Assembly (NCBI GenBank): GCA_001600055.1
Contig: BCIV01000004.1
Location: 418,257 to 482,256, forward strand
Length of the DNA stretch: 64,000 nucleotides
Direction: 5' to 3'
From: Filobasidium wieringae
Lineage: Eukaryota; Basidiomycota; Tremellomycetes; Filobasidiales; Filobasidiaceae
Shown here: piece after piece, positions 1-12,264 of the stretch
Position numbering within the stretch: position 1 is the stretch's first letter
Layout: every line of letters begins with the position of its first letter
Translations under genes and position numbers: made by a program
The notes under the pieces: model-generated
What the model was told of the DNA's origin: nothing
Seen by the model: the letters and a program-made list of their open reading frames with translations, nothing else
The model's database searches: none

Positions 1-1850
1 TACGAAACCCTCGATTTGAAAACGGCTCTGAAGCGGACATCTATCATGCCAAAAGACATCTACTCCGTGGGGAAGGACGGAGTTGCTGTACCTCGATCGG
101 GGAAACTCAAGGCCACCTTGGCAAGGGGTTTGTTCAAGGAAGACGATGGTTTCATGGGGGATTTGATGAAGGAAGATAACCCGTTTATTGCCACTTTGGA
201 AGAAAAGGAGAGGGCTTCTCATAGGAACAGGTAAGAATTTCTCTTCCACATTCACGACGAGGCAGCGATTGACGGTTGACCTTTATCAGGAGCGAACATC
301 AACCTAAATTTTATACTTCGCCCGTCAAGCAGAGTGTCCGCGGTCATTCGTGCGGGATGAGTAGCGGGCAATCCTTAAGGGACATGTTCGCTCCTCAACC
401 TTCTACTGCGCTTCCATGTGCACGCAAAGAATTCGTTCCTAAAGAAAATGAAGTCGAGCTAGAGTTAAGAAGGTTGGAGGAGAACAACAAAGGGGATAGA
501 TCGAGATTGCAATTCGCATTGGACCTTTCTGAAGAAGGACTGGCGCGTGTTCACAAGCAGTCCGCTTCTGATGAAGCTTCCCGAAGGAAAATGAAGGTTT
601 GGGAGGACGCGAAGAGATGGGGATTCGTGTTGGATAACATGGTTTGGATGAAGAAGATGCAGCAAGATGGGTTATTGGCTGAAGATAAGCTTGTCCAAGT
701 TTTGAGAATGTAAGCGTTGCAGATCGGAGTCGAAGTAAAGTAATGGCTAATGCCTTTCCTGCCGCAGCATATATGAACAGGCGCCGGATGAGCCAATAGC
801 TCCAACCAGAGCTCCGACCACTCCTACTTTCGTCAAGGATGCCAAACGACTATTTCCAGCTCAAAACACTTCTCCCCGGACCGTTCGCGGTCATCGACGT
901 TCAGCCACGATGGATGCTACTCAAGTTGGAATGGTTGGACCTTCAGGGACCCGGATTACTGGAAGTACTCAACCGGCTATGACGACTGGTCTAGGGCATA
1001 AGAGGACTAGTAGTATCGATGCTAGCAGGCGTGAGTGAATCTTCTCTGTTCGATATCCAAGAGACGAAATCTGACGGTGATTTCTGCTTGTAGTAAGGGG
1101 TTCTGGATCGCCTCCTCTACCAATGAGAGCCCGACCCACAACCAAGCCTCTCAATACCGAACGAGGGTCGATCGATCCTCGTCGACCTTTGGCCAATGGA
1201 TCCAGCCGTATGTAGCCTACTTTTCAGAATCGCTTGATAGCTACAACCTAACTTCATCTCGTCTTCGTATAGGCCCAAGCGAGATTTCAAGAACCAGTTC
1301 CACTTCTACCCAAAGACCAACCACAAGCCGTACAAATTCCTCGGCCACGATAACATCTACCTTGCCAGCCACACGAACCCGAACAGCCTCTCGCTTGACA
1401 CAGACCACCGCTACGGCAACGACATCCAGTACCACCGCTTCAGCCCTTAACCGTTCCCGAACTCGAACATCTGGAACTAACCCTGATCAAGTATTGGCTG
1501 CTATGGGTATCCGTGATCCTTCCCGCACAACTGCCGCCCGGAGCAGTAGCACAGCTCCTACAGCACTGTCAGGAAGGACAAGCGTTACTGCCATTCCTGC
1601 AGCTAGAAGCTCCACCCTTGCTTCTTCCATTATGACTGGCAGGACTTCTACTAGCTCTACCCTCACCGCGGCAAGAACTAGGATGACTCAGCCATCTACT
1701 TCTGGACTGACCAGCCGAGTAACTCGCTTGACTACCACCAATACTTCTAGTACGGGAACGCAACGCACGTTAGGAACCGCTAATAGGCTTCCTACTACAC
1801 GATCTACCATGACCGGCGGGACTGCTGCCAGATTGCCAACCCGATCTTGA
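1..1850 (+). CDS. Uncharacterised Ser/Thr/Arg-rich protein, 5' truncated
   Basis: The reading frame is open from base 1, so the start lies outside the window. I place five exons at 1-230, 290-709, 768-1030, 1094-1207 and 1273-1850, joined by GT-AG introns of 58-65 nt that keep the frame; the stop ends at 1850. The N-terminal half is charged, with a helical-looking stretch rich in Glu, Lys and Arg around 460-710. The last exon (about 190 codons) is almost entirely Ser, Thr, Ala and Arg and is probably disordered. I recognise no domain. Another frame of the last exon is open for about 60 codons, but only the long frame continues the exon 4 phase. It could be a cytoskeletal or chromosome-associated scaffold, but that is a guess from composition. 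The exon structure is fairly certain and the function is unknown. Confidence 0.6.
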
Positions 1851-2085
1851 AGGTCTGATATCTATTCGACCTTTCTTGATCCTCATTGAACGAAGGATAT
1901 ACAACCCACCGTTATTTTAGTGATGAGACCCGTCCATTTTCTTGTTTCGCGTTTCATCGATCGTTTCGAGATATCTATGCATATTCATCGGTATGGTATC
2001 TATATCATACACATCGTCTTCCTCCCGTCTCTCTCCAGCTTTTTCGTCCCCTTCTGAGCAAGCAGTTTACGCTTTTCGAAGGCGA

Positions 2086-3044
2086 TCAGATTCCACATTT
2101 GGCCTCCCCTACTTGCGTGTTCAGGATCAAAGCGACGATCAGGCCGTACAGACCGATGACCTCACTATGAAATAGCAGACTATCAGTTTCACGTCAAAGG
2201 GATATGAAGATCAATTCTTATACATACGCGAAAATGAGGATGAGGACCATGGATACGAATACTCTTGATTCGTACAGATATGCTCGAACACACTATAGGA
2301 TCGGGACGTTCATGAGTTACAGGCCAACCATTAAGCACAAACTGGAGATACTTACAGCATCACCGACGATCCCAATAGCGTAACCGGCTGCGAGACCCGT
2401 CAGACCGCAAGCTATAGTATCGGAGCTGCATGTTAGATCTAAAAGATGATGCGGGATGGGGACGGGACGAACCTAATCCAGCAGAAAGATGGATGAATCC
2501 TCCGAATAGGGAGTAAGGCTCCGTAGGAGATAGAGAACCTGCTATGAGGACTGAAACTACTAAACCGTATACGGCGATAACTAAGGGTTGGTGGGGTAGT
2601 CAGTTGATGTCCTAGAATGAGAATTAGAAGGGATTAAGACTTACTTCCACTCATCTAAGATAGCAACACAAACACCAATATGTGATCAGCATATTTCCTA
2701 TCTTGACGATAGGAACAAAACTCACGACGACGGGAATCAAACTCTTCATGATCAGATCAGGCCTGACTTGACCTAGACCTGCGATACCGATTCCTGCTTT
2801 CGAAGTACCGAATGCGGCTCCCATAGTCGACAAGACCATCTGATAGAGGTCAAGGGTTGTTAGCTGTCAATAATTTGTGTCGATCGGTTGATCAGATGCT
2901 TACTGCAGCGGTGACTCCGGCAAAACTGGAGAGACAGAGAACAGAGGGATCAGTATCCCGTAAACAGGATACGGGATCGCTCGACTTGGCTCCCACTCAC
3001 CCGAAGAATGGGGCCCATGGTGGACAAAGTTCAGCAGCAGACAT
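2086..3044 (-). CDS. VMA3: V-type H+-ATPase 16-kDa proteolipid subunit c
   Basis: This is the proteolipid that forms the rotating c-ring of the vacuolar proton pump, in vacuole and endosome membranes. The spliced product is about 162 residues, the usual length, and is four transmembrane helices. It opens [18 protein letters not shown], continues with the conserved [15 protein letters not shown] and [13 protein letters not shown] segments, and carries the proton-carrying Glu in helix 4 ([17 protein letters not shown]). At least seven short exons are needed, including a tiny one encoding only Met-Ser-Gly plus one base; all junctions are GT-AG and in phase. The start at 3044 gives the expected family N-terminus. 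The gene is divergent from the CTNNBL1 homologue, with 288 bp of shared promoter. The family assignment is very secure; the choice of subunit c over c' rests on overall similarity. Confidence 0.93.
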
Positions 3045-3332
3045 GATTGAGATATTACGATCTGACTATGTCGAGGAGATGTAGGCAGTGGAATAACTGA
3101 ACGATGATCGTCATCATCAACGTTGCTCATATCGTCCAGCTTGACCCTGAATCGCCTCGGTCACGGCACGCGGACATCTAGCTAATCGTGTTATACGAAT
3201 GTATTCATGTCCGCTGTTATGACTATCACTCACCATCATAGTCGTCGACATTCTATACCTTCCTCCATTCGTCCTTCAAACAAGAACAAATATCATATCC
3301 ACACCATAGAACAGCCAATATAGACAGCCAAG

Positions 3333-5830
3333 ATGAACGGCGTATTCAAAGTGCCCGAATTACCGAGCTCTGCAACCAAACGCAAGTTCCCATCGGCCCC
3401 TTCCGACTCGTCTAAACGAGCTCGAGTAGAAGATGTCTCTGACCCCCTTGCGAACCTATCTAAACTCCCATCTCGCTCTCATAACGGGAACCAACAAAAG
3501 TCCAAATCTATTCCTCTAGCTCCGAGTATACCTATTGGATCGGATGACCTCAAGGGAAAGGGGAAAGCAGCTCCGGTAGAGGAGGAGGAGGAAGAGGACG
3601 ATGGAATGTACGGAGTACAGGATGAGACTTTCGAGGCAGACGATGGGGACGAAGAGGGAGGAAGGTTTTTTGGAGGAGGAACGAATGAGACGCAAGAGGT
3701 ATGCGAAACTCTGATCTGACCCACGCATATCACCGGATAACCTGCTCATATATACTTGTAAATATAGCGAATTCTGGATATGTTTGCGGGTGTAGCGGAT
3801 GAACAGGTCCGTACCTCTCTCTCTCTGTGCCTTATGGTCGGCATTTTCGTTGTGTTGACATTTGGCCTACATATTAGAGCTCAGGACTACCTACTATTCC
3901 AGAGCTGCGGAAACAGATCATCAAGTTTGACAGGATTGTTCGGAAGAACGCCGAGATGCGTTCTAAATACGTTGGCGATCCTACCAAGTACGTAACCTTC
4001 TCCCGTCCAGTATTCGAACAACGTTGATGAGAATATTCACTTTCAGGTACCTGGAATCGGAAGATGAACTCGACAAAGCTTTCTCATTTCTTTACCCCCT
4101 ACCTCAAAACCCTCTGCTCTACTATCCCGAGATCCTCAAGAACGAGCTCCTGTTACCTTCGCTCATCCAACTCCTCTCGCATGATAACACGGATATCAGT
4201 CTTCAAGTGATTTCGGCGCTCTATGAGATGACAGACGAGGATGTCGGGGAAGATATGATGGAGGCCGAAGAGGTGGAAGGGAAGAAGGAGGAGATGGGTA
4301 GAAAGCTGAGGATGATTATGGGGGATTTGATCGAGAAATTGGTAAGTCCTGCGTGTATAGTATTTCAGTCCAGTCTCTGCGACGCTGAACCACACAATAT
4401 GGCGGACACTAGCTGGAGCAATCTATCCTTGAACTTCTCGTCTCCAATCTGAATCGACTGAACGAAGAGGAAGAAGAATCGGATCGAACAGGAGTCTTCA
4501 ATATCCTAGGAATATTCGAAAACTTGCTCGCTTTCCTACCTCCCCTTTCCACCCAGATCGTCGAACAGACGGAACTTTTACCTTGGTTACTAAGTCGGTT
4601 GACTGTACCCACTTATCACACCAACAAGCAATATGCGAGCGAGATTTTGAGTATATTGTTACAAGAAGAGCGAGGGGTGAGATTGAAGCTGGGAGAGATA
4701 GGTGGGGTCGATCCATTGTTGCAAGCCGTATCCGTGAGTCCCTCAGTCACTTGCAGTGAGGAAACGTCTGGCTAAGCCAGTCAATCGCTAGGTATATCGT
4801 AACAAAGACCCAGGCGATACGGAGGAGCTGGAGTACATGGAAAACCTATTCAACGCGCTCTGTTCTATTCTCAACGAACCTGAGCTGAAATACGCGTTCT
4901 CGGCATTGGAAGGGGTCGAATTGATGGCGCTCATCATGAAGGAGAAATTCGTCGCCCGAACAAGAGCGATCAAAGTCATGGCTTACGCCACTCAGACGGA
5001 AGACGGGAAGGGGTGCTGCGAACATTTCGTGGAGGCTCTAGGACTGAAGAGCCTATTCGCTGCATTCATGGGCAAGGGTGGACCGAAGAAAAACAAAACC
5101 TCGGCAGCTTTTGCGACTCCTCCTTTGGAAGATGAAGAGCATGTCCTTTCCATCCTCGCCTCTCTGTTCACTAGTTTGGATTCTGAAACCCCAGCTAGAA
5201 TTCGAACTCTGGCCAAGTTTGTGGAGAACGATTATGAAAAGGTCGATCGGTTATTGGAGATGCGGGAAGCAGCAGAAGGTAGACTCAGCCGGACTAACAG
5301 AGAGGTCGAGATAGAGAAGCAGGTCCGTTGTCATAAGATTTGTCCTATGTTTCAGTGCCCCTGACGGTCTTGTCACTTTCACAGATCATGGCGGAAGACG
5401 GCGAAACGCCAGCAGAAGAGGAACTGGACGATTGGTATCTTCGAAGAATGAACGCTGGTCTAGCTCATCTGCAAAACATCGATTACGTCCTCGCATGGGT
5501 AATCATGGAAGATGATGGTGTACGTCCTGATTTGGAGACAGCCCCCATGACACGCTCACTAAATTGATTGTTCGGTGCAGGCACAAAATCACGCAACGAT
5601 GCTTTTAACACGACAGGGCAAATCATTCTCTAATACCGTTTCTGTACTAAAAGGTAAGATATCCTGTGATAGGTTAGCATTCAGCTTCTGATCCTTGACT
5701 TTACACAGAATTACGAAATACGATAGCATCGGATGCGGAGGTCGAAGATGGGGAAGGCAGCCAAGCGGACGCCGTCCCAGATAAGGTAATGATACTAGAC
5801 GCCCTTGTAGCATTTTGTGAGAAACTGTAA
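3333..5830 (+). CDS. CTNNBL1: Beta-catenin-like protein 1 (CTNNBL1 family) splicing factor
   Basis: This encodes an armadillo-repeat nuclear protein of the CTNNBL1 family, which associates with the Prp19/CDC5L spliceosomal complex. The first exon encodes a Lys/Arg-rich N-terminus resembling a nuclear localisation signal, then an acidic stretch. Later exons match the family closely: YLESEDELDKAF, LLSHDNTDISLQVISALYEM, a central block with YASEILSILLQEERG, a MENLFNALCSIL segment, EEHVLSILASLFTSL, KFVENDYEKVDRLLEM and WYLRRMNAGLAHLQNIDYVLA. The last exon ends with VMILDALVAFCEKL and a stop at 5828-5830, corresponding to the ILGLLENF end of animal homologues. Introns lie near 3700-3770, 3809-3880, 3989-4046, 4341-4410, 4733-4790, 5322-5385 and between 5518 and 5710. 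The neighbouring minus-strand genes are unrelated in function. Confidence 0.9.
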
Positions 5831-6583
5831 CGGAATGCAATCAAGTAAAGGATATATAAACGGGTCAACTCCCCGAGACCATACACTTCGGATATCTCGG
5901 AGAGACGAGATGGAACACGTCGAGGCTGTTTCCCTCCAGAATCCCAGCAGGTCAACGCGCACAGGAAGGAAGCGGGAGGGACATCTGTTTCCGATGATGC
6001 AAGAGGGGAGGCAGTAGTTGCTGCAACAAGAGGTCTCTGGATTGCCTATAACAGCAAGAAAACCCTGGCAGGGGTACATTATGTGATGTTGAATGCTGAC
6101 TTGATAATCAAGGGAAGGTAATTTATAAAGGTGGTTGCTACGTTGTGGACGAGCTGGTTGCCAAGCGTCTTATGGTACTCAGAATGAATACAAGAGAAAT
6201 AACAATCAATGGTTAAAGTTGATGAGGATGATATTGGACAAACATATCAGTTAGCGGGCAAAGTAGAAGAGTCGAATATACCTTGTAAGCGGTGAGGTTC
6301 CCTTTGAACCCTATGACTAGAATGTCATGAGAAGATGCACAGGCTATAGTAAAATCTAACCCATGAAGTTTGCCACCATCAAGCCAAGATCCGATCGTTC
6401 GCTACGCTTCATGGTATGTGATCCGTGGTCCGTGATCCGGTCAGGGCTGAGTCGGCAGTATGGCAACGTAGCCTAGTCAACAGCTTTCACACTACGTGAG
6501 AGTTCAACCTCATTTCCATCTTGCGTTTACATTCTTTCGGCATGGCTACATATACTTGCGAAACTCGACAACAATCATCAACC
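5831..6583. other. Convergent intergenic region (753 bp)
   Basis: This lies between the 3' ends of the CTNNBL1-like gene and the cyanase gene. It contains only short open stretches without exon-like signals or a recognisable product. It must hold both 3' untranslated regions and polyadenylation signals. I see no repeat or RNA gene. Confidence 0.5.
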
Positions 6584-7402
6584 TTAACAGTTCTCCCTGG
6601 TCCAAGTACCGTCCTCTCCGGTAGCGGAGTAAGGCAAGAACTGAGTTCGATACATCAATGCATCAGCGACGAGGGGTGAGATCTGCGAGACACGCCTCCT
6701 TACCTTTCCGTCCAAAGTGATGACGACTCGGTCACCCTTGGGATCTTCGACCCTCTTGACAGAGGTCCTGAAGTCGATAGCAGACATGATACCGTCTCCG
6801 AACTTCTCAGCGATGAGGGCTTTGTACGAGTACTGTACGCATTGCCATGAAATTAGCAGGGTAACGATAGCTCGGCCATCCAGAATGCGTGCTTACACCG
6901 TAGACAACCAAGACCTCGTACAGACGGTAGAGGACAGGGTCCTAAAAACAGTACCAGATGATCAGAAAACAAAGTCCAACGTAAAGAAAGCCGTAGGTGC
7001 ATACCTTGGGAGGCCAAGACCAGGTCTCACCACGGTGAACGGTATAGTTTTCTCCAAGGTTCAACCGAAGGTCAGCTACCTTCATACCAAGAATCTGACC
7101 AAGGTTGGCGAGATCGGCTTCGGTTGGCTGAGAATACAATACGTATTAGTAAAGGTGGTTGGTACAAGCCTACGATGCAACTGTACCTTGGCTTGACCAT
7201 AGAAGACTGCAGCAGTCCAGACTTCAGGTTTGTTCAGCTCCTTTGCGATCTCCTCGAAGGTCATGCCTGCAAGCAAACGATGGTTATGATAACTTCAACT
7301 TGAGCTGTTGTAATATGTCTTACCCTTCTTGGCCTTGGCCTCGAGGAGGTGGTGGCAGACGGGAGGTAAGCCAGAGAGGGGTCCGGTAGTAGTGGAAGCC
7401 AT
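6584..7402 (-). CDS. CYN1: Cyanate hydratase (cyanase)
   Basis: Cyanase decomposes cyanate with bicarbonate to ammonia and CO2, detoxifying cyanate and releasing usable nitrogen. The N-terminal helical domain contains [20 protein letters not shown] and [15 protein letters not shown]. The C-terminal catalytic domain has [11 protein letters not shown], supplying the catalytic Arg and Glu, and [10 protein letters not shown], supplying the catalytic Ser, followed by [14 protein letters not shown]. An intron splits the final GK-FLP motif; the last exon adds a short tail ending in WTRENC before the stop at 6584-6586. Other introns sit near 7262-7322, 7128-7188, 6942-6998 and 6836-6897. The start at 7402 gives a 27-residue leader before GMTF and no obvious targeting peptide. 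The gene shares its strand with MED17 but has a separate function. All catalytic residues are present, so activity is expected. Confidence 0.93.
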
Positions 7403-7624
7403 ATTGATGCGTATAATTGGGTGGATGTGATCAGAGAGGAGTATGGTGAAATGGAATCAAGAAGATGTGTCCATGTCAAAGTGAGTGAGCGATAGCATCT
7501 GGTCATTGTCGACTCAGTGGCTGGAGCGCGATCTTTGTCATACATGAATTACTTCCGTCAATTGCTCCCAACCGGATCATGTCGTACGAGAATCTCGTGC
7601 GATACATCCGGTCACCATCTCATA

Positions 7625-10028
7625 TCACTCGCTCATCCGCAACATCCAGTCAAGCAGGGATCCATCCTCAGCAGGATTATATGTCACCTTCTCGGTCATG
7701 TTGTGCTCGACGATCTGTCTTTGAAGACCCGTCTCGCCAGCAATCCTCCGAACAAGTCCATGCACCCTAGTGTTTTCGACATTCGTGCCCAATTGTATAT
7801 TGCTAAATTCGAAAAGACCCATTAGTACAGCTCAACTCCAGTGGTCTTGTGACTTACAACAACGTCTTGACTGTTCTCAAGACACCTTCAGTATAGTTCT
7901 GTTGAACCCGAATGGACCTCTCGTGAAGACGCTCCTCGATGATATCGAGCAGGCATTTCCTCATTTCATAACTCAGGAAGGAGGGGATCTGCGGTATATC
8001 GTGCGATATTAACGTGTTGCTAGGAAAGGTCAGCGCGAACTGAGCGTCGGGCGAGACGGAAATCGAGACGATTTGTCTGTACGAATCAACGACATAAGCC
8101 TCAGAGCATTTGATGTCATCTCGCGACTCTAATCCACTTACCTGTCCTCCAAAGTCACATCCAGGCTACCGTCCCTCAAACCGTCTCCAACCCCTGTCAA
8201 GCCGACCCAATCGAGCCCTCCTATCTGTCCGTTATCTTTTCGTCGAACACACATGCTCAATCCAAACGACCTCATGATGGAATTAAAGTTATCCAAAGTC
8301 CGCAATAAACTCTGCAGGAATGCTTGGTAGTGAAGGTAAGGAACCAGGTTACCAAGCAAGGTATTGTTTCGAGTAGGCTGGACTGCTGATTGACCTGCAG
8401 GGTTATTGGGAGGCACACTTCCAGCCCTTGTGAGCCCCGTTCGGACATTGACAGCAGCCGGAGGAGGGGGAGCCGTAGCCTTTTCCTTCCTAGCTCGGTA
8501 AAGCTTGATCATGCTCAATTTGATTATGGACAGTATCAAGTCGGCTCGCGCAGAATGTCCTCGCTCCGCCTTGGATGAGACCCCGTCTTCGTCTTCCATA
8601 TCGATCTGTAGAACAAAATCGGACATCAGCGTAACTCGATCCTTTTGAAATACGTAGGACGCACTAGCTCGAAAACCATTTCCTGCTCTGGCACAGCAGA
8701 AATGACGACTGAATCCATCGAGATCCTGGCATTCAGTGTCGGATCAGACTTGGCTTCTATCCGAATCTATGTGGTCCGTATAATTTAGCTTGATGTCTCT
8801 GTATCGACATAAGACGTCGGCTAACCTCGTTGAAAATCTCATTTTCGAAAGTTTCCTCTGTAGCAATAGCTAGATCCGCATCTTCGTCTATCCCATCTTG
8901 AGTATGCACGGGGAGTCTACTATACTCTTCTTTCTTTCCTTCTCCTGCAGCGGTCCTTATGCATACTCGCAGTCGTTGCCTCTTCCTTAGCGGTATGACA
9001 ACTCTACTGCTAGATCCTCGCTCTGCATCTGTTGAAGGTGGAGCTAGAGTAGCGATAGCTGCAGCGCGGAATGGGGGTGCCGCTTCATCGGCAGCGAAGG
9101 GGATCATAACGTCCGTCGCTTGTTGTTCTTCGGGAGGTACTCCGCTGTCATGTCTCCAACGCGGTCTCAAGCTCCAGACTCGTTTTTTGAGCGTTTCCGG
9201 GTCAGTGGACGGGCTGGAATCGAATCCTGCAAGACGTTTGACGTCGTTCCAGTATCCGTTCTCTCCTTGCATCCTATTCCTCATCTCCCCCGCTCGAGCG
9301 ATCAGGACCTCTCTCGCGTCAGACAGACCTTTCCTGTTCCGTGCGAGGATCATCTTCTTCTCATCTAATGCCGTAAGGATGTCTTTGGGAGGAGGTCGTG
9401 TCGACCGAGAAGGAATGATAGTAAGGGCATTAGGAGGAATCGTCGTCCACTGGGCGGCATGTTCAGGAGGAACATAAGGATGAGCTTCGCCAGGAATAAG
9501 TGATCTGATGATCTCGCTAGTCTTCATCATTTGTCGCCAAGCTTCCCTGCATATCATAACATTTTAGATTAGAAAGAGTGATTAAGATACAACGACGGAA
9601 GACTTGCTCAAGCTTGAAAGAGACCTCTGCTCTCATCTTGCCCATCTCTTCTGCGCTAAGCTCTCTAGTGGTACTCGATTCATCTGTTGCTAATACACCA
9701 CCAGCCAATTGCTTCTGGGTTCGTTCTTCTGCTGCTATAACCGCTTCTCTTCGACCCTTGAACTGGTGTACATTCTGAGTCGTGACTTCAGCGAACTTTC
9801 CAGGCTTAAGGGAAATCAGTTCTGCAACAGCTTCGTCAAACTTGGCAAATCTCGGCTTCTCTCTATGGCAAAATCGTCAATTTTGTGCAATTTCAGCCGG
9901 AGAGACTGAAACTTGAAGCCGTACTTTTGGTAAATCGGGTCTCCTGCTTCGTCATATCGTACGACATCAGCCTCTATTCCCGAGTACGATGAGCCTTCCA
10001 AAGATAAATGGAAGGGTGCGACCGTCAT
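7625..10028 (-). CDS. MED17: Mediator of RNA polymerase II transcription subunit 17 (Srb4-like)
   Basis: MED17 is the scaffold of the Mediator head module and contacts RNA polymerase II. The predicted product begins MTVAPFHLSLEGSSYSG and passes through a charged N-terminal region (about 9517-9900). A long exon at about 8820-9550 carries YWNDVKRLAGF and a basic LRPRWRHDSG block typical of the family's central part. The C-terminal exons have a long helical segment (LILSIIKLSMIKLYRARKE, YLHYQAFLQSLLRTLDNFNS) and end near 7625 with DGSLLDWMLRMSE. Introns separate these blocks, one falling after the FENEIFNE segment near 8825. Fungal MED17 diverges quickly, so the call rests on domain order and a few motifs rather than an uninterrupted match. 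A different nuclear coiled-coil protein is the main alternative. The gene is divergent from CGI121. Confidence 0.75.
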
Positions 10029-10313
10029 ATGAGTTCGCCGAGATGGTAGGCTCCGTCCGAGAACTTATACTGCTAGATGTTGGTAGCTGCCGTCCCTATA
10101 CACAGGAGGGGGTGTCATGTTCATAGATCTCACTCAACTTGAGGTTGTAGTGACATATGCAATTTCAGTTATCGACACAAATCACCAGAATGCATATCTC
10201 GACCTCCACCTTTCCGATGTCTATCAACCTCTTCGGCCTCTTCGTTCCCTGCATGTTAGGAATATTTCCCTTGCAGCTGATTCCTTTCTGGTTCGATAAC
10301 ACTGTAGTCAAGA

Positions 10314-11163
10314 ATGGAATCATATCATCTCCCTCAATTTCCTTCCTCGTATTCATCTATCCATATCGCTTTGTTCAAGGATGTCAAGAACTCAGCTTCC
10401 TTAAGGAAGCGTCTGGTTGCTGCTTCTACTATGGAAGGCTCAGAAGGAGATCAGGAGCGAGACAAGCTGGACTATGCGTTCATCGAGGGTAATATGGTCA
10501 GTAACTGAGATAGCCGGAAGGACCATTGATTGAACAAGAATCTGCTTCACCTAGAAAGATCGTGAACAGAGATCAACTGTTAACTGCCATATACTCTGCC
10601 TTACAAGCAGCTAGTACGGAAACTCTGAAAACGAAGACGATACATTCTGAAGTTTTACTGTCGCTACACCCTTCATCAAATGTGAGTATCTCGAAGTCCG
10701 GTAATGGGCTTATGGACCCTGACTAAACACCCTGCATTGTTAGCCTCAAATCAACGACGCCCTCAAGAAATTCGGTATCTCGCCATCATCGAAAAATGTC
10801 ATTCTAGTACGGATCGGCTCCCCGTGTCCATCAATAAATAACGAACCTGTCGATAAATCCGAAAAGAAACGACACGAGCAATTACTTGTGGATGCGATGA
10901 CCGAGCTAGTAGAGGGTAATATAACGAGCTTAAACGAGCTGGGTGAAACGGATGTAGACTGGAAGAGTTTGAAAAAGGTAAGATACCAATCTTCTGCCTT
11001 GTTCTGCCTCGAGTATTCAGCATCTGGTCTCATTTGCTTTCACCAGCTTTACAAATTGAACGAAATGGATTTGACGCCAAATGCGCCTTCAACGGAGCAG
11101 GAGAAGAGGATGCTGTCCGCCGTGATAACAAGCACTATCGCAACCAAATCAGTGGCGGCATAG
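10314..11163 (+). CDS. CGI121: KEOPS/EKC complex subunit Cgi121
   Basis: Cgi121 is a tRNA-binding subunit of the KEOPS complex, which makes the t6A modification at position 37 of ANN-decoding tRNAs and affects telomere maintenance. The product starts MESYHLPQFPSSYSS, equivalent to the IPQFP start of yeast Cgi121. It continues with IALFKDVKNSASLRKRL, the YAFIEGNM strand, an IVNRDQLLTAIYSALQAA helix, a SEVLLSLHPSSN strand, then DALKKFGISPSSKNVILVRI and the C-terminal LYKLNEMDLTPNAPS plus a final helix. Introns lie near 10497-10557, 10681-10742 and 10978-11045. Length and order match the family throughout. It shares a 285-bp divergent promoter with MED17. The second exon junction uses an acceptor ending AAAG, which is less certain than the others. 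Confidence 0.9.
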
Positions 11164-11538
11164 CAATTTGGTACGCCCCGTATTACCTCAACCCGCTATT
11201 GTACATTAGTATGGAAGACAAAGTCAAGGATAATCTACCATTCGCACTTGTAGTCAAATGAGGCGCTACGATAGCCGTAGACTGAATTGCCAGTCCCTTG
11301 TCTTATACTCCATTGTTCACAACATATATCCGTGTCCGTTCTCCAGTTGACAGAGTCCAGTGCGGCTCGTTTAGAGCTGATTGTTACGGACTGAGGGAAT
11401 GCAAGAGAGCACCAATCTGATATGCGCAATATCGGTGCAGGAACCGAGAGCGACTCCAATTATGCTGTAGATTCCCGTATGATGTAGAGCTCGAATTATG
11501 ATTTATGCCTTGATATAGTACACTGTTTCGGATCGTCT
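11164..11538. other. Convergent intergenic region (375 bp)
   Basis: This is the space between the 3' ends of CGI121 and PET191. No coding or RNA signal is visible; it presumably holds the two 3' untranslated regions. Confidence 0.5.
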
Positions 11539-11862
11539 TTAGAGGGAAACATCAGCTACGGGATCCGCTGACGCCGATTTGCTGGTTGTCGTGATATTGC
11601 CTCTAAATCGCTTTCGCATATCGAGCTGTAGTGCAAGATCACAGCGATAAGATCAAGCCAGCTCAGGCATATGATGTGTGATACTTACCAAACCTTTCTT
11701 GCAGTTGTTGAATGCCGTCATCAAGTGGACACATTGATCTGGTAGATCTGCAGGGTGCTTGACGCAGTCGGCCACCGTACGGTTTTGTCGCAGTACGCAA
11801 TTCGTTCGCATTACACAAGCGATCAAATCTTCGCGGATCCCGTTGCACTGTTCTACCGTCAT
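11539..11862 (-). CDS. PET191: Cytochrome c oxidase assembly factor Pet191/COA5
   Basis: Pet191 is a small mitochondrial intermembrane-space protein needed to assemble cytochrome c oxidase. The first exon encodes CNGIREDLIACVMRTNCVL followed by DQCVHLMTAFNNCKKGL. This is the twin Cys-X9-Cys pattern of the family, with cysteine pairs that form the disulphide-bonded helical hairpin. An intron of about 65 nt then leads to a last exon beginning LDMRKRFRGN, the most conserved motif of the family, with the stop at 11539-11541. The spliced product is about 86 residues. Without the intron the frame would end in an unrelated tail, so the splice matters for the call. It follows IDH2 on the same strand with 402 bp between them, without operon-like features. 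Confidence 0.92.
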
Positions 11863-12264
11863 TTTGTTATCCAGAACGGATAGTTTCGAGAAATGGCGTC
11901 AGGATAGGTATGTAATTGCTGTAGGCAACCATATGCACTGGTAAATAACCGGGGTCAACGCAGAGCTAGTTTCGTCAACCTACATTCGTATGATAATACG
12001 CCTTTCTGATCCGAGTATGTTCTGATCCGAGTGAATGACTATGATATGGCTATCGCTTTTGAGCTGTTTGATTGTAAGATAAGTCGAAAGCCGAAAGTCG
12101 AAAGTCAAGAAAGTCATAACATCGAGATGAAAGATGGAGGTCGATCGTTATGATCACGCGGCGGCCGAAAGCAGGAAACGCGGAAGCACAAGACAGGCAG
12201 CAAGCAGGTCGTCAAACTTCATTTTGATTGTCTACAACGCGATCCTAAATGACACGCCGCTACT
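11863..12264. other. Intergenic region (402 bp) upstream of PET191
   Basis: This contains the PET191 promoter and the IDH2 3' end. A few imperfect copies of an AAGTCGAAAG-like motif lie together near 12083-12112. Nothing coding is visible. Confidence 0.4.

Noticed and set aside
1273..1450. An alternative frame in the last exon of the first gene that ends early and has a less biased composition.
   Set aside because: The exon 4 phase leads into the Ser/Thr-rich frame, not this one.
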